Of a stretch of DNA of 64,000 nucleotides, positions 51,202 through 60,214 are shown piece by piece. The position numbers and the translations under genes were made by a program. The stretch's first letter is position 1, and each line of letters starts with the position of its first letter. The notes below the pieces were generated by a model that worked only from the letters and a program-made list of their open reading frames with translations, was not told the origin of the DNA and did not search any database. The stretch spans positions 115,964 to 179,963 of the forward strand of contig JOGW01000015.1 in assembly GCA_000721375.1 (NCBI GenBank). The letters run 5' to 3'. The DNA comes from Streptomyces sp. NRRL B-3428 (lineage in GTDB: Bacteria; Actinomycetota; Actinomycetes; Streptomycetales; Streptomycetaceae).

Positions 51202-52461
51202 ATGCCCGCGGATCTCGCCGTCGTAGGACTCGGCCATCTCGGCCTCCCGCTCGCCCAGGCCGCCGTCGCCGCGGGCATCGAGACGATCGCCTACGACCCG
51301 CGTCACACCACGGAACTCACCGCAGGACGGCTCCCCGCCGACGAGGGCGCCCTGACCACCGCCGATCTGCGCCGGATGCTCTCGGGGGGCTTCCGGCCCA
51401 GCACCAACCCGGTCGAACTCGGCCGGGTCCGCACCGCTGTCATCTGCGCCCCCACTCCGCTCGGCGCCGACCGCACGCCGGACCTCACCCAGGTCGCCGA
51501 GGCCGCCCGCGCCCTGGCCGCGCGGCTTCGCCCGCACACCACCGTGATCCTCGAATCCCCCGTCTACCCGGGTACGACCGAGGAATTCCTGCGCCCGCTC
51601 CTGGAGGAGGGCTCGGGCCTCGTGGCCGGCCGGGACTTCCATCTCGCCTACTCCCCAGGCCGCTTCGACCCCGGCAGCCGCACCCACGGCTACGCCAACA
51701 CTCCGAAGGTCATCGGCGGCCTGACCCCGGCGTGCACGGAGTCGGCGGCGGCCTTCTACAACCGCCTCACCGACAAGGTGGTCCGCGCCCGGGGCCCGCG
51801 CGAGGCCGAGACCGTGCACCTCCTGGAAGCCAACTTCCGCCACGTCAACATCGCCCTGGTCAACGAGATGGCCGTCCTCTGCCACGACCTGAACGTCGAT
51901 CTGTGGGACGTCATCCGCTGCGCCGAGACCAAGCCGTACGGCTTCCAGTCCTTCCGCCCCGGCCCCGGAGTGGGCGGCCACGCGGTCGCCCTCGACCCCG
52001 CCTACCTCCCCCACACGGCCCGCACTCCAGGCCACCCCCTGCGCATGGTCGGCCTGGCCCAGGAAATCAACACCCGCATGCCCCAGTACGTCATCCAGCG
52101 CGCGGCCACGCTGCTCAACGAACACGGCAAGTCGGTCCGGGGCGCCCGCATCCTCCTCCTCGGCGTGACGTACAAGCCGGACATCGCCGACCAACAGGGC
52201 ACCCCCGCCGAGGAGATCGCCACCCGCCTCCTCCACATGGGCGCGTCAGTGAGCTACCACGACCCCCACATCCCGAACTGGCGCGTCCTGGACCACCCGG
52301 TCCCCCGCGCCGACTCCCTCTACGAGGCCGCCGCCGACGCCGACCTGACCCTCCTGCTCCAGCCCCACCGCACGTACGACCTCCAAGGCCTCGCCGTGAA
52401 AGCCCAGTTGTTGCTGGACACGCGTGGTGCGACGCCGGTGGGGGCGGCGCACCGGCTGTGA
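51202..52461 (+). CDS. nucleotide-sugar dehydrogenase family protein lacking the catalytic Cys
   Basis: This 419-residue protein belongs to the UDP-glucose/UDP-ManNAc dehydrogenase family. The Rossmann motif VVGLGHLGLPLA is at residues 6-17. The middle and C-terminal domains contain ESPVYPGTTEEFL, YSPGRFDPGS, EANFRHVNIALVNEMAVL, and GVTYKPDIADQQGTPA. At the position of the catalytic thiol (family pattern GxGVGGHCIPVDP) it reads GVGGHAVALDP, with Ala261 replacing Cys. Oxidation past the aldehyde should therefore be blocked, so it may act as a simple sugar-nucleotide oxidoreductase, a binding protein or be inactive. ATG 51202 has an AGGGAAGG site. No glycosyltransferase cluster is adjacent. Confidence 0.85.
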   Translation: MPADLAVVGLGHLGLPLAQAAVAAGIETIAYDPRHTTELTAGRLPADEGALTTADLRRMLSGGFRPSTNPVELGRVRTAVICAPTPLGADRTPDLTQVAEAARALAARLRPHTTVILESPVYPGTTEEFLRPLLEEGSGLVAGRDFHLAYSPGRFDPGSRTHGYANTPKVIGGLTPACTESAAAFYNRLTDKVVRARGPREAETVHLLEANFRHVNIALVNEMAVLCHDLNVDLWDVIRCAETKPYGFQSFRPGPGVGGHAVALDPAYLPHTARTPGHPLRMVGLAQEINTRMPQYVIQRAATLLNEHGKSVRGARILLLGVTYKPDIADQQGTPAEEIATRLLHMGASVSYHDPHIPNWRVLDHPVPRADSLYEAAADADLTLLLQPHRTYDLQGLAVKAQLLLDTRGATPVGAAHRL

Positions 52462-52584
52462 AGCCTTTGAAACGGGCTGGGTGACTGTCACCGGGGGCTG
52501 CTAGCCTGCGGCGTCATTCATCGCACAGGTGTGCGCCGCTCTCGCATGCGCGTGCGCATTCGTTCCCATGGGGGGATCACTCGT

Positions 52585-53115
52585 ATGTCTCAGTCTTTTC
52601 CGCCTCCGCAGCAGCCGGCCGGCCAGAACCCGTTCGGCCAGCCCGCGCCGTTCCAGCCCACCCCGCCGCCGGCCCGTAGCGGCAATGCCGCGCTGGCCAT
52701 CCTGGTGGGTGTGGTGGCGACGATCGTCGCAGCAGCCGCGTACGGCGGTCTGATGCGCGCCTTCGCGGACGACGACGGCAGCTACACCGAGATCGGTTAC
52801 GTGGCCGTCGGTGTCGGTGCCCTGGTCGGTTTCGCGGTCGGCAAGCTCGGCGGCCGCAACCCGATCCTGCCCATCGTCAGCGCAGTGCTTGCCGTGGTGG
52901 GTGTGTTCGTCGGCCAGATCTTCGGCATGGCGCTGGTGGGCAGCTACGTGCTCGAGGCCCAGATGGGCATCGACATGTCCTGGCTGGACCTGCTCACGGA
53001 CGACCAGTCGGACATCTTCGGCGGCTGGAAGGAGGAGGCTGACGCGATGACGTACATCTTCCTCGCTGTCGGCGCCTTCACCGGCTTCAGCTCCGCCAAG
53101 AAGATCGGCGGCTGA
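52585..53115 (+). CDS. small Pro-rich membrane protein
   Basis: This 176-residue protein starts at ATG 52585, after GGGGGGATC. The N-terminal 35 residues are Pro/Gln-rich (PPPQQPAGQNPFGQPAP), followed by membrane segments LAILVGVVATIVAAAAYGG, YVAVGVGALVGFAVG, ILPIVSAVLAVVGVFVGQIFG and a C-terminal YIFLAVGAFTGFSSAKK. A loop (about residues 120-150) is acidic with SWLDLLTDDQSD. I do not recognise a characterised family; similar proteins occur across Streptomyces. It is followed by a terminator and is convergent with guaB3. Confidence 0.75.
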   Translation: MSQSFPPPQQPAGQNPFGQPAPFQPTPPPARSGNAALAILVGVVATIVAAAAYGGLMRAFADDDGSYTEIGYVAVGVGALVGFAVGKLGGRNPILPIVSAVLAVVGVFVGQIFGMALVGSYVLEAQMGIDMSWLDLLTDDQSDIFGGWKEEADAMTYIFLAVGAFTGFSSAKKIGG

Positions 53116-53132
53116 TCCTCAGCAGCGCATAC

Positions 53133-53172
53133 GAAGGGGCCCGCACCGCCATCCGGCAGTGCGGGCCCCTTC
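53133..53172. terminator. bidirectional terminator before guaB3
   Basis: A perfect 14-bp stem (GAAGGGGCCCGCAC at 53133-53146 with 53159-53172) lies between convergent genes. Confidence 0.88.
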
Positions 53173-53196
53173 CGCAATACGTACGAGCCGAAAGCC

Positions 53197-54321
53197 TCAG
53201 CGCTGGTGCTGAGCGTTAGCCACCGTCACCTCGACCCGCTGGAACTCCTTGAGCTCGCTGTAGCCGGTCGTCGCCATCGAACGACGCAGCGCACCGAAGA
53301 AGTTCATCGACCCGTCGGGCGTGTGCGAGGGACCCGTGAGGATCTCCTCCGTGGTGCCCACCGTGCCGAGGTCGACCTTCTTGCCGCGCGGCACGTCCTC
53401 GTGGACGGCCTCCATGCCCCAGTGGTGGCCGCGGCCGGGAGCGTCGGTGGCGCGGGCGAGCGGGGAGCCGATCATCACCGAGTCGGCGCCGCAGGCGATG
53501 GCCTTGGGCAGGTCGCCGGACCAGCCCACGCCGCCGTCGGCGATGACGTGCACGTAGCGGCCGCCGGACTCGTCCATGTAGTCGCGGCGCGCGGCCGCGA
53601 CATCCGCGACGGCCGTGGCCATCGGGACCTGGATGCCCAGGACGTTGCGCGTGGTGTGCGCGGCGCCGCCGCCGAAGCCCACGAGCACACCGGCCGCGCC
53701 GGTACGCATCAGGTGCAGGGCCGCGGTGTACGTGGCGCAGCCGCCGACGATGACCGGGACGTCCAGCTCGTAGATGAACTGCTTCAGGTTCAGCGGCTCG
53801 GCCGCGCCGGAGACGTGCTCGGCGGAGACCGTCGTACCGCGGATGACGAAGAGGTCCACGCCCGCGTCGACGACGGCCTTCGAGAACTGCGCGGTGCGCT
53901 GCGGCGAAAGGGCCGCGGCGGTGACGACGCCCGAGTCGCGCACCTCCTTGATGCGCTGCCCGATCAGCTCTTCCTTGATCGGGGCGGCGTAGATCTCCTG
54001 GAGGCGACGGGTCGCGGTCTCGGAGTCGAGCTCGGCGATCTCGTCGAGCAGCGGCTGCGGGTCCTCGTAACGCGTCCACAGACCTTCGAGGTTCAGTACG
54101 CCGAGGCCGCCCATCTCGCCGATGCGGATGGCGGTGGCCGGCGAGACCACCGAGTCCATGGGGGCCGCGAGGAACGGCAGCTCGAAGCGGTAGGCGTCGA
54201 TCTGCCAGGCGATCGAGACCTCCTTCGGGTCCCGCGTACGACGGCTCGGGACGATGGCGATGTCGTCGAACGCGTACGCGCGGCGGCCGCGCTTGCCGCG
54301 CCCGATCTCGATCTCAGTCAC
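53197..54321 (-). CDS. guaB3: GuaB3 family IMP dehydrogenase-related protein
   Basis: This 374-residue protein has an IMPDH/GMP-reductase TIM barrel without CBS domains: AYAFDDIAIVPSRRTRDP at the start, FLAAPMDSVVSPATA (about residues 52-66), VIVGGCATYTAALHLM, VIADGGVGWSGDLPKAIACGAD and the end ELKEFQRVEVTVANAQH. At the catalytic-Cys loop it reads GFGGGAAHTTRNVLG, so the thiol used by IMPDH and GMPR is absent; from memory this is normal for Streptomyces GuaB3. The physiological reaction is unresolved. It lies immediately downstream of guaB on the same strand, with a terminator-like hairpin between. Confidence 0.93.
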   Translation of the reverse strand: MTEIEIGRGKRGRRAYAFDDIAIVPSRRTRDPKEVSIAWQIDAYRFELPFLAAPMDSVVSPATAIRIGEMGGLGVLNLEGLWTRYEDPQPLLDEIAELDSETATRRLQEIYAAPIKEELIGQRIKEVRDSGVVTAAALSPQRTAQFSKAVVDAGVDLFVIRGTTVSAEHVSGAAEPLNLKQFIYELDVPVIVGGCATYTAALHLMRTGAAGVLVGFGGGAAHTTRNVLGIQVPMATAVADVAAARRDYMDESGGRYVHVIADGGVGWSGDLPKAIACGADSVMIGSPLARATDAPGRGHHWGMEAVHEDVPRGKKVDLGTVGTTEEILTGPSHTPDGSMNFFGALRRSMATTGYSELKEFQRVEVTVANAQHQR

Positions 54322-54388
54322 TTTGGGAGGTGCCTTTCCCTCTGGGTCCTACTGGGCATGCCCGTCCAGTATCCCTGACACAGCAGGA

Positions 54389-54420
54389 AGGGGCGGCCCC
54401 GGGAATCCGGGACCGCCCCT
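54389..54420 (-). terminator. hairpin between guaB and guaB3
   Basis: AGGGGCGGCCCCGG (54389-54402) pairs with 54407-54420 with one mismatch around GAAT. It lies 29 bases past the guaB stop codon and would separate guaB from guaB3. Confidence 0.75.
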
Positions 54421-54448
54421 GACCTGTGCGTCTGTACCGAACAGGCGG

Positions 54449-55993
<1,545 letters not shown>

Positions 55994-56101
55994 CTAACGG
56001 CCTGGAGAGGTGTCCCATTCCACGATCAAGATCATCGACTTTCTTTGTACGTTCACACGTACGCGACCGTAATCGTGTGCCGGCGGCCGGAGACCTTGCC
56101 C

Positions 56102-56767
56102 TTACTGCTCGGCAAGCGCCCTCAGCCGGCTCAGCGCCCGGTGCTGCGCGACCCGCACAGCCCCCGGGGACATCCCCAGCATCTGCCCGGTCTCCTCCGC
56201 GGTGAGACCGACGGCGATCCGCAGCAGGAGCAGCTCGCGCTGCGTCTGCGGAAGATTGGCGAGCAGCTTCTTGGCCCACGCGGCGTCACTGCTCAGGAGC
56301 GCGCGCTCCTCGGGCCCGAGCGAGTCGTCGGGCCGCTCGGGCATCTCGTCGCTCGGCACGGCGGTCGATCCGGGGTGCCGCATCGCGGCGCGCTGCAGAT
56401 CGGCGACCTTGTGCCCGGCGATGGCGAAGACGAAGGCCTCGAAGGGCCGCCCGGTGTCCTTGTAGCGCGGCAGCGCGAGCAGCACCGCCACACAGACTTC
56501 CTGGGCGAGATCCTCGACGAAGTGCCGTGCGTCACCCGGGAGTCGGGAAAGACGCGTACGGCAGTAGCGAATCGCGAGGGGGTGCACATGGGCGAGCAGA
56601 TCGTGCGTGGCCTGCTGGTCGCCTTCGACGGCACGCTGAACGAGGGCACCGACAGTGGTGGTCTCGTCCTCGCGCATCGGTCCATGGTGCCTTGACGTCG
56701 TCCGATCCGCGGCACCGCGTCCGTAGTTGTGCACCGAAGCGTTATGAGCAGGTGCGCCGGAACTCAT
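56102..56767 (-). CDS. shbA: RNA polymerase sigma factor ShbA (ECF-like, controls hrdB)
   Basis: This 221-residue (or 191 if the ATG at 56677 is used) sigma factor has region 2 ([19 protein letters not shown], then [20 protein letters not shown] with the -10-binding helix, and [18 protein letters not shown]) and region 4 ([27 protein letters not shown] followed by [15 protein letters not shown], described in parts). The neighbourhood guaB-sigma-bldM-whiD matches, from memory, that of shbA, whose product drives transcription of the principal sigma gene hrdB. ATG 56767 has GGGAGGGG upstream; ATG 56677 has none. A terminator separates it from bldM. Confidence 0.87.
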   Translation of the reverse strand: MSSGAPAHNASVHNYGRGAADRTTSRHHGPMREDETTTVGALVQRAVEGDQQATHDLLAHVHPLAIRYCRTRLSRLPGDARHFVEDLAQEVCVAVLLALPRYKDTGRPFEAFVFAIAGHKVADLQRAAMRHPGSTAVPSDEMPERPDDSLGPEERALLSSDAAWAKKLLANLPQTQRELLLLRIAVGLTAEETGQMLGMSPGAVRVAQHRALSRLRALAEQ

Positions 56768-56883
56768 CTCCTGCGCCCTCCCCTCCCGCTCGACCGACTC
56801 GTTCCCGAGGAACTCCACACCCCAAGGATGCGGCATCGCGCGGGAAACGGGGAAAACCGCGGGTGGATCCGCGCATCCACCGG

Positions 56884-56907
56884 CCCGCCCGCAGTGGCGC
56901 GGGCGGG
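56884..56907 (-). terminator. probable bldM terminator
   Basis: CCCGCCCGC (56884-56892) pairs with 56899-56907 around AGTGGC, 50 bases past the bldM stop codon. A small GTGGAT/ATCCAC hairpin (about 56863-56880) lies beside it. Confidence 0.65.
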
Positions 56908-56956
56908 ACTCATCGGTGAGAGCTCGACGGAAGAAACCCCGCGACGGCTCACCTGC

Positions 56957-57568
56957 TCAGCGAACCAGGCCCCAACGGAAACCGAGCGCCACGGCGTGGG
57001 CACGGTCGGAGGCGCCGAGCTTCTTGAACAGGCGGCGTGCATGCGTCTTGACGGTGTCCTCGGAGAGGAAGAGCTCACGGCCGATCTCCGCATTGGACCG
57101 CCCATGGCTCATGCCCTCGAGCACCTGGATCTCCCGCGCGGTGAGCGTGGGCGCGGCGCCCATCTCGGCCGAACGCAGTCTGCGCGGCGCGAGCCGCCAC
57201 GTCGGGTCGGCGAGCGCCTGCGTGACGGTCGCGCGCAGCTCGGCGCGCGAGGCGTCCTTGTGCAGATACCCGCGGGCACCGGCGGCGACCGCGAGCGCGA
57301 CACCGTCCAGGTCCTCGGCGACCGTCAGCATGATGATGCGAGCGCCCGGATCGGCAGAGAGCAGCCGCCGCACGGTCTCGACGCCGCCGAGACCGGGCAT
57401 GCGTACGTCCATCAGAATCAGGTCCGAGCGGTCGGCACCCCAGCGGCGGAGGACTTCCTCGCCGTTGGCCGCCGTCGTCACACGCTCTACACCGGGCACG
57501 GTCGCCACCGCGCGGCGGAGCGCCTCTCGGGCAAGCGGGGAGTCGTCGCAGACGAGGACGGAAGTCAT
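56957..57568 (-). CDS. bldM: BldM developmental response regulator
   Basis: This 203-residue regulator has a receiver domain (VLVCDDSPLAREALRR; Asp54 in LILMDVRMPG; Lys in YLHKDAS) and a LuxR-type helix-turn-helix (LTAREIQVLEGMSHGRSNAEIG and DTVKTHARRLFKKLGASDRAHAV, described in parts). Sequence, length, an exact sigma-BldN promoter upstream and whiD as divergent neighbour together identify BldM, which activates aerial-hypha genes as a homodimer and sporulation genes as a heterodimer with WhiI. No partner kinase is present, as expected for this orphan regulator. Transcription is away from whiD. Confidence 0.95.
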   Translation of the reverse strand: MTSVLVCDDSPLAREALRRAVATVPGVERVTTAANGEEVLRRWGADRSDLILMDVRMPGLGGVETVRRLLSADPGARIIMLTVAEDLDGVALAVAAGARGYLHKDASRAELRATVTQALADPTWRLAPRRLRSAEMGAAPTLTAREIQVLEGMSHGRSNAEIGRELFLSEDTVKTHARRLFKKLGASDRAHAVALGFRWGLVR

Positions 57569-58028
57569 GACTGTCGTCCTCCGCGGCTCCTGCAGCTGAT
57601 GCGCGTCACCTTGAGCCTCCAGGCTGAATACGAATCGTCACCTGAGCGGTTGACACCCTCGGACACCTGCCCGAGCGCTTCCCATTCCAACCGCCTCGCA
57701 CTCTCAACGATGGTCACTCGAAAGAGTTACGGGTCGGCCGGTCGCCTTCGGCACTCTACGTGATGGGGCGTTCACAGCACAGGAAAGACCGTGCTCACGG
57801 AGGCAAGGAACACCAAAGCTTCACGGAAAGCTATGCCCCATTTAGCGCCTCTTCTTCCCTTTTGGTGGTGTCTGTGACTAGATTCACCATCAGTCATATT
57901 TACATCTACTCAGACAGACACACTCAGTAGATGTACGGCATGGGCGGTCCGACCACCCTCGGCCGGGCAGCTGCTACCGCCCGACCGGGCATCGGATCCG
58001 CCTCAGAACGGTTGCAAGGGGACAAGTA
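57569..58028. other. bldM-whiD divergent regulatory region
   Basis: About 460 bases without a gene. It holds the sigma-BldN promoter of bldM (57704-57731) and must contain the whiD promoter. An AT-richer stretch at about 57870-57930 (GACTAGATTCACC, CATATTTACATC) is a likely whiD control region, but I could not assign a specific sigma factor. Confidence 0.7.
57704..57731 (-). promoter_or_regulatory. sigma-BldN-type promoter of bldM
   Basis: On the minus strand CGTAAC (57731-57726) and CGTTGA (57709-57704) are separated by exactly 16 bases. This is the sigma-BldN consensus as known from bldM and chaplin promoters. It lies about 135 bases before the bldM start. Confidence 0.85.
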
Positions 58029-58346
58029 ATGGCAGATTTCTCCCGCCTTCCCGGACCGAACGCCGACCTTTGGGACTGGCAGCTGCTCGCGGCCTGCCGC
58101 GGGGTCGACAGTTCGCTCTTCTTCCACCCGGAGGGCGAGCGCGGTGCGGCACGGAGCGCACGCGAGAACTCGGCCAAAGAGGTCTGCATGCGCTGCCCGG
58201 TGCGCGCCGAATGCGCGGCTCACGCGCTCGCGGTGCGTGAGCCCTACGGCGTGTGGGGCGGCCTGACCGAGGACGAGCGCGAAGAGCTGATGGGCCGGGC
58301 GCGCAACAGGCTCGTACCGGCGACCAGCACGATGTCCGCCCACTGA
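58029..58346 (+). CDS. whiD: WhiD, WhiB-like iron-sulfur sporulation protein
   Basis: This 105-residue Wbl protein has the four cluster-ligand Cys at residues 23, 53, 56 and 62 (CRGVD and VCMRCPVRAEC) and the turn motif GVWGG followed by a basic C-terminus. The start MADFSRLPGPNADLWDW and the position beside bldM match WhiD, which binds a [4Fe-4S] cluster and region 4 of the principal sigma factor and is needed late in sporulation. GGGGACAAGT precedes the ATG. It is divergent from bldM. Confidence 0.93.
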   Translation: MADFSRLPGPNADLWDWQLLAACRGVDSSLFFHPEGERGAARSARENSAKEVCMRCPVRAECAAHALAVREPYGVWGGLTEDEREELMGRARNRLVPATSTMSAH

Positions 58347-58390
58347 GGAAACGTTTTTTCGAACGGTCGGTCCCTCGGCGGCCGTGGCGG

Positions 58391-59359
58391 CTAGCCGGCC
58401 GCCGCCGAGGACAGCCGGCCGGCGGCCGCCGCCAGTTGGTCGAGGGTGGCCGCCACGGTCGGCACCCGGGCGAGATCGGGCAGCGTGAGCGCGACGATCT
58501 CGCGGCGTACGGCCGGTTCCACCGTGACCGCACGGGCGCCCTTGGGGCGTACGGACTCCAGGGCCAGCTCGGGCAGCACCGCGACACCGAGGCCCGCGCC
58601 GACCAGGCCGATCACGGCCGGATAGTCGTCCGTCGCGAAGTCGATACGCGGGACGAAACCCGCGGCCTCACAGACGTCGACCAACTGGCGGCGGCAGCGC
58701 GGGCAGCCCGCGATCCAGGACTCGTCGGCGAACTCGGCGATGGACACCGCGCGATCGCCGCTCAGCCGGTGGTTGTCGGGAATCAGGCCGACAAGGCGGT
58801 CGGCGAGCAAGGGGCGTACGACGAGGTCGCTCCAGTCGTCTGCGTTCGCGCCCTCGCCCTCCCGTCTCCCACCGCCACCCTTGTTCGGAGACGCTTCGCG
58901 TCGCCCCTCATACCGAAAGGCGAGCGCGACATCGCAGTCGCCCTCGCGGAGCATCTCGACCGAGCGCGGCGGCTCGGCCTCCACGAGCGAGACGCGGGTG
59001 CCCGGGTGCGCGGCGCGCAGCGCGGCGAGGGCCGAAGGGACCAGCGTCGAGCTGCCGCTCGGGAAGGAGACCAGACGGACGCGACCTGCGCGCAGGCCGG
59101 CGATCGCGGCGACCTCCTCCTCGGCGGCGGTGAGTCCGGCGAGAATGCCCGCGGCATGCCTGACCAGGGCTCCTCCCGCCTGCGTCAGACGCATCTCGCG
59201 GCCGGTACGGATGAGGAGCGGCGTGCCCGTGGACTGCTCGAGTGCCTTCATCTGCTGGCTGACGGCCGGCTGCGTACAGCCGAGCTCGCGGGCCGCGGCG
59301 GAGAAGGAGCCGGTGGCGGCCACGGCGCGGAGCACTCGGAGATGACGGGCCTCGATCAT
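58391..59359 (-). CDS. LysR-family transcriptional regulator with an in-frame insert
   Basis: This 322-residue regulator has an N-terminal helix-turn-helix (LRVLRAVAATGSFSAAARELG and PAVSQQMKALE, residues about 7-45) and a periplasmic-binding-like effector domain (VRLVSFPSGSSTLVPSALA to LGVAVLPELAL). Between FRYEG and DDWSDLVVRP, at about residues 150-170, is a Gly/Arg/Glu-rich insert (GRREASPNKGGGGRREGEG) that is unlike the family and looks like a translated GC-rich repeat. The ATG at 59359 fits the family start MIEARHLRVL. Its divergent neighbour is the MOSC gene, a plausible target, but the effector is unknown. Confidence 0.88.
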   Translation of the reverse strand: MIEARHLRVLRAVAATGSFSAAARELGCTQPAVSQQMKALEQSTGTPLLIRTGREMRLTQAGGALVRHAAGILAGLTAAEEEVAAIAGLRAGRVRLVSFPSGSSTLVPSALAALRAAHPGTRVSLVEAEPPRSVEMLREGDCDVALAFRYEGRREASPNKGGGGRREGEGANADDWSDLVVRPLLADRLVGLIPDNHRLSGDRAVSIAEFADESWIAGCPRCRRQLVDVCEAAGFVPRIDFATDDYPAVIGLVGAGLGVAVLPELALESVRPKGARAVTVEPAVRREIVALTLPDLARVPTVAATLDQLAAAAGRLSSAAAG

Positions 59360-59438
59360 GCGCCAAGCATAAGTGAGGCTTGGAGAGCGGATCCAAAAGT
59401 GCTCGACGTCTTGGGGAAGGATCTCTAGCGTGAGCGGC

Positions 59439-60107
59439 ATGAAGCTTCTGAGTCTCAATGTCGGCCGGGCCACCCCCGTCCCGTACACCGACCATCCGAG
59501 CGGAAAGACCGGCATCGACAAGCAGCCCGTGGACGGTCCCGTGCGGGTGGCCGCGCCGGGCTTCAAGGGCAAGGGTCCCAGCGGGGTCGCCGGGGACGCG
59601 GTGTGCGACCAGCGGGTGCACGGGGGCGACGACCAGGCCGTCTACGCCTTCGCCCGCGAGGATCTGGACCGCTGGGAGCGGGAGCTCGGGCATTCCCTGC
59701 GCAACGGCGCCTTCGGCGAGAACCTCACGACCTCGGGGCTCGACGTCTCCGGTGCGCTCATCGGCGAGCGGTGGAGGATCGGGGCGGACCTGGTGCTCGA
59801 AGTGACCTGCGGACGCATTCCGTGCCAGACCTTCGCCGGCCACCTCGGCGAGCAGCACTGGCAGAAGCGCTTCACGCAGTACGGCGTGCCCGGGGCCTAT
59901 CTCAGGGTGATCGAGCCGGGTGAGATCTCGGCCGGGGACGCGATCGAGATCGTGCACCGGCCGGAGCACGACGTGACCGTCGCGGTGCAGTTCCGGGCGG
60001 CGACGCTGGAGCGGTCGCTGCTGCCGCGGGTGCTGACGGCGGGCGATGCGCTGCACTACGAGGCACTGGCGAACGCACGCAAGTACGTGGAGAAGTACGG
60101 GAGTTGA
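59439..60107 (+). CDS. MOSC domain protein (YiiM-like)
   Basis: This 222-residue protein has the MOSC pattern: VCDQRVHGGDDQAVYAFARED (about residues 56-76, described in parts), FGENLTTSGLD and the catalytic-type Cys in VTCGRIPCQTFAGHL. A C-terminal helical extension (about 170-222) contains LLPRVLTAGDALHYEAL. Relatives handle sulfur or molybdenum-cofactor-linked sulfur and detoxify N-hydroxylated bases. ATG 59439 is preferred; GTG 59430 is an alternative. It is divergent from the LysR gene, with about 80 bases shared as control region. Confidence 0.87.
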   Translation: MKLLSLNVGRATPVPYTDHPSGKTGIDKQPVDGPVRVAAPGFKGKGPSGVAGDAVCDQRVHGGDDQAVYAFAREDLDRWERELGHSLRNGAFGENLTTSGLDVSGALIGERWRIGADLVLEVTCGRIPCQTFAGHLGEQHWQKRFTQYGVPGAYLRVIEPGEISAGDAIEIVHRPEHDVTVAVQFRAATLERSLLPRVLTAGDALHYEALANARKYVEKYGS

Positions 60108-60129
60108 TCCGGCTGCCCCCGGGAGCCGG

Positions 60130-60156
60130 CCGGCCTCCCCGTAAGGGGCGGGCCGG
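60130..60156 (+). terminator. hairpin after the MOSC gene
   Basis: CCGGCC (60130-60135) and CCCC (60137-60140) pair with GGGG (60145-60148) and GGCCGG (60151-60156) around GTAA, with a small internal loop. It lies about 22 bases past the stop codon. Confidence 0.6.
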
Positions 60157-60214
60157 GGGTGCTTCAGGGCCTTCACCGATGGGATGACACGCCCGCCGCC
60201 GAGATCGTTGGGTC

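Noticed and set aside
58347..58410. Hairpin and T-run between whiD and the LysR gene as a terminator
   Set aside because: The CCTCGGCGGC arm pairs with sequence inside the LysR coding region and the T-run lies before the stem, so terminator function is doubtful.
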